From Ephydatia muelleri (taxonomy: Eukaryota; Porifera; Demospongiae; Spongillida; Spongillidae), in contig JABACO010000002.1 in the NCBI GenBank assembly GCA_013339895.1, positions 16,638,242-16,702,241 of the forward strand: a stretch of DNA of 64,000 bases, in the 5' to 3' direction. Both the position numbers and the translations under genes were made by a program. Position 1 is the stretch's first letter. Each line of letters starts with the position of its first letter. Shown one piece after another: positions 57,730 to 64,000 of the stretch. The notes under the pieces were generated by a model that saw only the letters and a program-made list of their open reading frames with translations, searched no databases and was not told where the DNA came from.

Positions 57730-58630
57730 CTCATCACACACTGGGAATCTCCATGGAAGTTTATAACCCCTGTTCTGTCGTTGCCATGGATTCTTTTGCA
57801 AAGAAGCATTTGTTTTCACCACAAACATTGACTTTTTTTGTACACTATCATTTTGCTTTTTGCAATGACATATCGATTGGAGGAGTAATGCTTAACATAA
57901 CATCACCAGCATTCTGTCAATGGATCGTCATTACTTCCTATAGATCGCAAGGCATACATAAAATGATTAATAGTTATTGCAATGAGAGTGTTATAGTCAA
58001 CAAACTCTGGAAACACCGAATTAGATGCATGAGATGTGAACTCTTCATCACAATTGTGGCTTACAGAAAGCAACTACAAATACAAATGATGTTACTGAGG
58101 TATTATTGAAATGTGATGTCAGCTCTAGATCTCTTTGAATGAGCACGATGGTCCATTTTGTATTTGCTATACTACACAACACTAGTTCATCTTCAAAGTC
58201 ACTAAATACTGATCGTTGCTGTCTTCATGTTATCTGTTTCCAGATCAGCAGCATTTGGTATCAGCAGCATTTGGACTGCCCTTTGATCTAGCTAGCTATC
58301 TTAATTAAACAAAGCAGTAATGTCATCTTTAGGATTTTGAACCCTTTCCGTGGCCAGCAGACTTCCTCTCGTGCTGCCTCGCGATCGCAATGTGCATGTT
58401 ACAAACATACACTACAAAGTCTCAATAAAAGTGTTTGCATATACCATATAAATACCTACTGTAAATGTCTCAATGTTGGAAAGTAATTTACTTGCAATTG
58501 TACAGCAAAAACATCCTGTGTTCATAGCAACTGATGTACATGTAAAATTGATGATCAAAATTTTCCTTTCCTATTCACTGGACACAAGACTCGAACATTG
58601 TCAATTCCAAAGTCAAATTTCATTGTAGTG
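57730..58630. other. No gene recognised
   Basis: A 135-codon plus frame at 57702-58109 begins in the satellite. I see no domain in it. The rest is AT-rich and probably the terminal region of the neighbouring transposon, but I could not identify a CACTA terminus with confidence. Confidence 0.4.
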
Positions 58631-58636
58631 TTGAAC

Positions 58637-60820
58637 TCAGCACATTGAATCATTATCCAACAGAGGGATGAATACTGATGATCCATTTTTCTCTTTGATG
58701 TTAGTGAATACTTTTAATGGAAACAGTTGTGTATCATAATAAGGATGCTTTTCATACCAGTGAACATAAGCAAACACATGTGATACAAACTTCTCTGGTT
58801 GTTCTGGCAGCATTATTCCTACCACGTGGTAAAAAAATACTGAAATTCTCCTGCCTGATACTCAGAATGTCTGGATAATTGATTGGTTCCTTGAATCAAC
58901 TCAGGCCAGTAAGCAATTATGCTATTTGAGTGATTTCCTTTTGCTTTTACAGACAAATGTATTTCACCGAAAACGTTAGCCTCATGAAAAACATCATGAC
59001 TCATGCTGACATGAGTAATCTTTGATGTTGGATATAATGTCATGTACACATTCCTAAGCCACTCAACTTCATGTAAAAATAACAGTTTTTCACATTTTTT
59101 TGACACGGCTTCACACAGAAAACAATTTGTTGCATTAATTTCTTCAATTGGGCATAGTGAAAATCTGGAATGCGTGTTCAACAGGTTAGGATCAGCACTT
59201 GTCTGCTGAATCGATCCTTTGTAGGATGTTTCATCATTAATATCACCAAACCATTCAAAGCAAGGCTGTTCTGATGACAATTTAATCATGACCACTGAAT
59301 CCTGGTAGTTTAAAAATTTAGTCATTATCTGAAGTTCTGGACACATCCAGTTCTTGTTGAAACTTTCAAATATGTCATTGTAGCGCTCAAAGGGAAAACA
59401 CCAAAAAGAATGAACTGGTCCATAGTCAAATAAGCATTGCTTCAAATGCAAATGAAGGTGCATATTTGGTGTACATTTACTTTTACCATACAGCTGCTCG
59501 TAGCATTTACAGAACTGAGTTAATTTGCAATCTCCCTCCATGATATCATCAATGTTAATAATAGGCTTGAGAATGAAAGAGCATGCTTCAACAAACAACG
59601 ACCAACATTCTAAATGTTCTTGTGATAAAATAGATAAGAGTGCAGGTATAGAATAGATTAGCACCCAATTCTTCCACTGATCAGCTGTTAGAGAAGATAC
59701 TTGAGACTCTACTTTGTGTGGAATGCGGCCAATGTTTAATGGGACCCTAATTCTGTCAACTGTGTCCTGCATAATTTGGTAGTCTGATTTAGATATAAGA
59801 GATTCATCTTTTCAAACAGACATCATGTACTTAGCAGTGCCTAGTAGAAGATTGTGCATTGGATCTACTACATGATAACGAACAAGATCAAAATACGATA
59901 GTCGTACTAGTTCTGAGTACCTGACTCCCCATGCTTTGTGCATTGCCTTTCTTTCCAAAACCAGTTTCTTTTGCTTAATCTGATTCAAAACATGCATATG
60001 AGAGGCATGATCTCTTGCAATCCACGAGGCATTGTCAAAACCTGAATAATCAGGCTTTGAATGAAACTGATCAGTTACAAATTCTTTCAAACATTTTGAG
60101 CAACCTCATCTAGCATTATGAGAAAAAACCCCACATAATTTACGAGTTGATGGAATATCAGCAGATATTGATGTTAGCATGCATCGGACTGATGTAATTC
60201 CAAATGCAGACTGTGACTTGATAAAAACGCCATGCCAGACAATTCATCAATAAGAGGCTTCAAAAATGTGTTAACTGTGAGCTTTGGTTCATTAGGACCT
60301 GGAATACACCCCGCAATAATGATATTCTCAAGATTATATCTTTTGTGTCGTGGCAGATTTTCAATGACTAAGTAAAGCTTTCCTACACTATAGTTGACAT
60401 GTTTATATCCTAAACCAGTCTATGTTTAGTCGTAATGCAAGGCTGAATGGTGTTGACAAGAATTGTCCAGGGCTGGACAGCTCTTTCCAAACATTTCCAT
60501 CATACACATCTGATAATACATTTTCTTCAGACAATCGAGTTCTCCATTGTTCAATGTCCGTGATAAAATCTTTTTTTTGAAATAATCGAGACAATGACTG
60601 CTTAAGTGAGTTGTAAATGTAAATCTTCTTTGGGACAAATTTGTACTTTTTTTCCACATTTAACTTTCCGAAGAAGCTCTGCCCCACAAGTTTTGCTAGT
60701 GTACTCCGACTTGACAGTACAAGTTACATTTGCCAAGGCACTACTAGGGATCCTGTGGCAGGCTGAGCATTTAGGGCACACAGCAAATTTATCGAACTCT
60801 TTTTTATAGTGTCCAAACAT
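58637..60820 (-). pseudogene. EnSpm/CACTA-type transposase (Transposase_21-like)
   Basis: From 60820 downward: a zinc-finger start (FAVCPKC, TCGAELL), WRTRL, DVYDGNVWKE, LRLNIDWF, SVGKLYLVIENLPR, then SADIPSTRKLCGVFSHNAR and GCSKC around the first catalytic-type Asp, GVRYSELVRLSYFD, DPMHNLLLGTAKYMM, and in the 317-codon frame IGRIPHKV, TADQWKNWVLIYS, LYGKSKCTPNMHLHLHLKQC and DYGPVHSFWCFPFERYNDI. This is the animal EnSpm transposase layout with its C-terminal DUF4218-like part, about 700 residues. Defects are frameshifts near 60675, 60415 and at an A7 run (58831-58837), and in-frame TGA codons near 60112 and at 59812-59814 (a Trp position). The coding sequence is otherwise well preserved, so the copy is young or the errors are few. 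Confidence 0.85.
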
Positions 60821-61115
60821 TTTTCTCAGTTTGTATATGTTAATAGGGAACTGTACTAATAGGACATTGATTTATTGATTGAATTCACCAGCCCGCTTGC
60901 AATTATTAAAGGTATCTTTAAATTTGAATTGATTTGCTAAAATCTAGCCCTTGTATGTATAAGTGGTCTTGCAACGTACAGGCGAACTCTGAAAAGAGCT
61001 CTGACAGACGAGGGTGCTAGTCGGCGTACAAAGCGTTCCCGCCAACAGCGTGTAAATGCATAGAAGAGAAACTTACTGAGTTAAGTTGTAACAAATTGTT
61101 ATCTCTCACTTGCAG

Positions 61116-61463
61116 CTCTGGGAAAAAAGATGTGAAACGATAACAAGCGACGAAGAAAGAAGGCTTTGGAGTGACATAAAACCTTGTGCAATGTCAGAGA
61201 AGGAAACTGATGAGGAAGATCCACAGGCATTGATACATCGTAGACCATCATGGCGTTCTGAACAATGTAACGAACTGATAGACACACTGGATGCTCGAAA
61301 CAGCCAACTGCACAAGAAGTATCCTAGCAAAAAACGCATAACCGGATCCTCCTTCCACACCACATTGGATGGTTCATCAGTCAGTCGTTTAACCTTTTAC
61401 CATTTTCAAGTGTACCAGCTAGCTACATGTAGATCTCCAATTAATGCTCTGTGTAATGATTAG
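61116..61463 (+). CDS. Exon of an unrecognised acidic protein, possibly transposon-associated
   Basis: Follows a good acceptor (atctctcacttgcag) and reads LWEKRCETITSDEERRLWSD, AMSEKETDEEDPQALIHRRP and SWRSEQCNELIDTLDARN. The acidic SExETDEED segment followed by WRSEQxNELIDxLD resembles short conserved blocks in uncharacterised proteins encoded beside transposases in cnidarians and sponges. It diverges from the EnSpm gene, with about 290 bp between them, and may be its companion ORF. The C-terminal part after ITGSS may be non-coding. Confidence 0.4.
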   Translation, partial: LWEKRCETITSDEERRLWSDIKPCAMSEKETDEEDPQALIHRRPSWRSEQCNELIDTLDARNSQLHKKYPSKKRITGSSFHTTLDGSSVSRLTFYHFQVYQLATCRSPINALCND

Positions 61464-61689
61464 TTTTTGAAAATAACTATTATGTTTGTCAATTAATAGA
61501 GCTACTCATCACGTGGCATATTTTCGATTGATGTCGTGCGTTGCAATTGCACAATGCAACGATTGTGTTTCATCCAACAGATTCTCATTGCTGAGTGTAT
61601 GTTGTTGACTTAAATCTTATCTCGTAGTCGTAGCTATTGTGTGTCGTTTTTCCCCACCAAGTTTTCCGTAGCACAGCCCCATGCAACTT

Positions 61690-61742
61690 GTGGTAAATTT
61701 CACACACATGCACGCACATACACATGCACGCACACATACACG

Positions 61743-61808
<66 letters not shown>
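61690..61808. repeat. (CA)n microsatellite
   Basis: CA-rich run, pure from about 61748 to 61806. Confidence 0.95.
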
Positions 61809-61853
61809 AGGATCTTTCACTGCAGCGTACTTCTTTGTGACCGCGCCGTTACC

Positions 61854-61966
61854 ATGGCTTCCAGAACGGCTTTTAGTTCGCACAAGTAAGTCTCTCTTGT
61901 TTTTCCCCCCCTCGAGTCATGATTAGAGACGTCATGAAAAGGTCAGCAAAATCGGATACGGCGCGG
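61854..61966 (+). CDS. Candidate 5' exons of a gene
   Basis: accATGgct gives a good start context. MASRTAFSSH ends at a consensus donor (cacaa/gtaagt, exon 61854-61885). A second 40-bp exon (61927-61966) after gattag joins in frame as KDVMKRSAKSDTAR and ends at cgg/gtaaga. A downstream exon could not be fixed; gtggagttggagcgtaaaaag near 62032 gives VELERKK but in a different phase. Basic composition, family unknown. Confidence 0.3.
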
Positions 61967-61969
61967 GTA

Positions 61970-62735
61970 AGAGATTGTGTTTTCATTCACAATTGCTGCT
62001 AATCTGTGTCTTTTCTTATATGTAAATAAAAGAGTGGAGTTGGAGCGTAAAAAGGTAAACGCTTCGCTAGGCTTTCTTTACCCCTTTTTCTATACTCTCA
62101 GCTAAGAGTCTGTGAGATCAAGGTGGTGTCAAGCGCAAGAAATCCCGCTAACTGCGTAGGCTAGCTGAGTGCATTTTAATTTTTACGGATGACCTTTTTT
62201 TTGCTATAGCTCTTCTGAGGGGAAGCAGTTTGAAGCGCTGCCCAGCACGACGCGCAACTCTCCCGTTGTCGCGTTGCAATGGATTGCTGAGCAACTCGTG
62301 CAGCGAGTTGAAGAGCCAGCAGTGGAGTCTTTCCTCGATAGCTGCAGAGTTTGAACGTTGAATATTGATTGTTGTACGTGTATGTTTTTGATTGTAGTAA
62401 ATTAAGAATCCAACTAGTATACCATGAACAGAATCGGAGTGCGTACCCAGCACCGTATACGGTGCAAAGTGTCACAAAGTGGTATACGGAGACATTGTTT
62501 TGTGAATCCTTCTAAGCGCACGTGATGCGGTTGAGGATACTCGAAATATACACAGTGCGAAACTGGTTCATTCCGCAAGTGGGATTCTTGATGCGTAAAC
62601 TCCAAATATACGCAAAATATACGATAGCGTATATCCAGTTTTTTGCACAGTGAATATTTGTGAGTGAGAGTGTTTGTACCATCATCAGACAGGTGTATTG
62701 TTTGCCACATGTATAACTGGTGTGTGCAAGTACAC
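61970..62735. other. No gene recognised
   Basis: Short frames only. Two overlapping minus-strand frames of about 100 codons (62148-62475) have no motif. Confidence 0.4.
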
Positions 62736-62737
62736 TG

Positions 62738-62738
<1 letters not shown>

Positions 62739-62783
<45 letters not shown>
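62739..62783. repeat. (GT)n microsatellite
   Basis: Pure GT run of about 45 bp. Confidence 0.95.
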
Positions 62784-62784
<1 letters not shown>

Positions 62785-62934
62785 TTGGTATAAGAAAATA
62801 CGCCATACGATAGTGTACAGGGCCGTGCACGCAACAATGTAGGTGTGTGCACAAGTGTGAGCCAGCATGAGTTTATGTACTATGTATGAGCTGCAATCGT
62901 ACATGTAGCTGAGTGGGCGTGGCAGATATAAGAC

Positions 62935-63110
62935 GATGATTTTAGCAAGATGATGAAAGCTTTATTACACGACTAGAGGATGATGCGGGTGCATAGCAAA
63001 TAGCCTTAATTACGCGCGCCGTTTGAATATTGCCGGGGACGTGGGAGGCGCAAGATTACTGCAACCATTGACTCGGATCCGTTAATTTGGTATGATCGTC
63101 TGGCAAAGTG
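62935..63110 (-). repeat. Dispersed repeat with AATAAA, copy 3
   Basis: Reverse-complement of the 7690-7870 unit: gaaagctttattacacgact, agaggatgatgcg, acgtgggaggcgcaagatta and ttaatttggta occur in inverted order. Confidence 0.65.
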
Positions 63111-63301
63111 AGCAGTTTTCTTCTTCTTTTAATTTTCCCGCATAAACACACTGCCTGAGTGAGACAAAAACAGTTGCGAACGGCTAGTTTAGTTTAAGGC
63201 GGGCGGAACAAAGAAGTTATCAAGATTTATTGTTGATTGGAAGAATGGAACATGTGTTGCATGCAATAATGGTGCAATCGAGCGAGAAATGTGCATTAAC
63301 T

Positions 63302-63460
63302 TTGCACAGCTGTATCTCCGTGACGGATAGAGTAAATATTAACGAACTGAACACGTCAATAGCAACAGGACCCCTGTACGTAGGTACTGAATTTGAAACG
63401 ATTTGAACGCTCCTACCTGAAGATGTGGCGGTTTTGAACCCCATGGGGTATCGGGCCTTG
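63302..63460 (-). repeat. Dispersed repeat (GATACCCC / TATTGATTTGTTCTGTTCG family), copy
   Basis: Reverse-complement words of 25010-25290: gtatctccgtgacggat, taacgaactgaacacgtcaatagc, ctcctacctgaagatgtgg and ttgaaccccatggggtatcg. Confidence 0.65.
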
Positions 63461-63464
63461 TAGC

Positions 63465-64000
63465 ATCAGCAAGGAACTGATGCAAGGCCTCAAAATACGG
63501 TTCCCTGTAGTGAAATGGTGTAGTATGAAGTGTTGACAACAGGAGGTCGATAGAATTAACCATTGGGAAGTTATAGCGATTCATACACGATGAATTTTTA
63601 TACTGAACATTGTATAATATGAGGCAATTTTCGCGCGCAAACTATATATATATAATTTGTGCGCATAGATGCCGCGCAGAGGTAGTCTCGGCCCCATACC
63701 TAGCGAACGCAGCAAGCTAGGATTACATTACCGCTAAGTGAACTTTTAATTATCCTATAGTACGCGCGTAATGGCTTATCATCCAGTCGAGAGAATCGTA
63801 ACGTCAAGACGAAAGGTATAAAAGAATTATATAGTAATGAAAATTCCATCATTACCATACCAAGGGTGCTCAAAGGGAATTTCTAGTACTGTGGAAAGGA
63901 TGGCCCGTCGAGGATGCTTTGTGGGTGAATCAGAAAGACGTTACACCGTACCTTTTAAAGTACGAATTATATCATATCCTATGTATCTATAATATTATAC
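63465..64000. other. No gene recognised
   Basis: AT-rich end of the window with short frames only. Confidence 0.4.

Noticed and set aside
59800-60120. In-frame TGA codons as evidence for stop-codon recoding
   Set aside because: Only two in a decaying transposase and one in the RAG1-like pseudogene. The intact vWA gene has no internal TGA, so the standard code is the simpler view.

Overview
This is eukaryotic, animal-type DNA: GT-AG introns (many only 48-111 bp), secreted and membrane proteins with phase-1 exons, and a very high load of microsatellites, minisatellites, MITEs, fold-back repeats and decayed transposase genes. The short introns, EnSpm, hAT, Ginger-like and RAG1-N-like element content and the phosphotyrosine-type receptor tail suggest an early-branching marine invertebrate, most likely a sponge, with a cnidarian as the alternative. 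No species can be named from the sequence alone. Gene density is low. Most of the 64 kb is repeat-derived or has no recognisable content.

Layout. 1-8.3 kb: repeats only, including an inverted pair (171-360 / 3545-3735), an 815-bp fold-back element (5308-6122) and poly-C-rich spacers. 8.4-11.2 kb: a decayed element bounded by inverted repeats. On the minus strand it carries integrase fragments followed by a Cys-rich motif, a Ulp1-like protease and a PHD finger; the integrase catalytic core is missing. 12.4-12.8 kb: a 24-bp minisatellite. 13.5-14.8 kb (minus): a frameshifted gene resembling the N-terminal, non-catalytic half of RAG1 (zinc modules, RING, RRW motif). 15.2-22.0 kb and 33.6-46.0 kb: two arms of a large inverted segmental duplication. 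Each arm holds a divergent pair, a single-pass transmembrane receptor-like gene and a secreted vWA gene. Only the first arm keeps the complete vWA-EGF gene (21533-24599). The second arm is interrupted by several kilobases of insertions, including a telomere-like tract and a 1.1-kb hAT-type element with a perfect 8-bp target duplication.

The spacer between the arms (24.6-33.6 kb) holds MITEs, a near-perfect 200-bp-arm palindrome and fragments of two unrecognised zinc-cysteine gene families. 46-50 kb: a 64-G tract, a TRIM-like non-autonomous LTR retrotransposon (46917-47755) and a RecQ-like N-terminal fragment. 50-57.7 kb: a CACACATCA minisatellite, GT-rich DNA and a ~150-bp satellite array in which each unit carries splice-site-like signals. 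58.6-60.8 kb (minus): an EnSpm/CACTA-type transposase pseudogene, followed by a divergent exon on the plus strand and simple repeats.

The best candidates for expressed host genes are the vWA-EGF protein and the receptor of the first arm, which share a 541-bp intergenic region. Most other coding sequence is mobile-element derived and degraded. Several frameshifts lie in homopolymer runs, so some apparent pseudogenisation could reflect consensus error.
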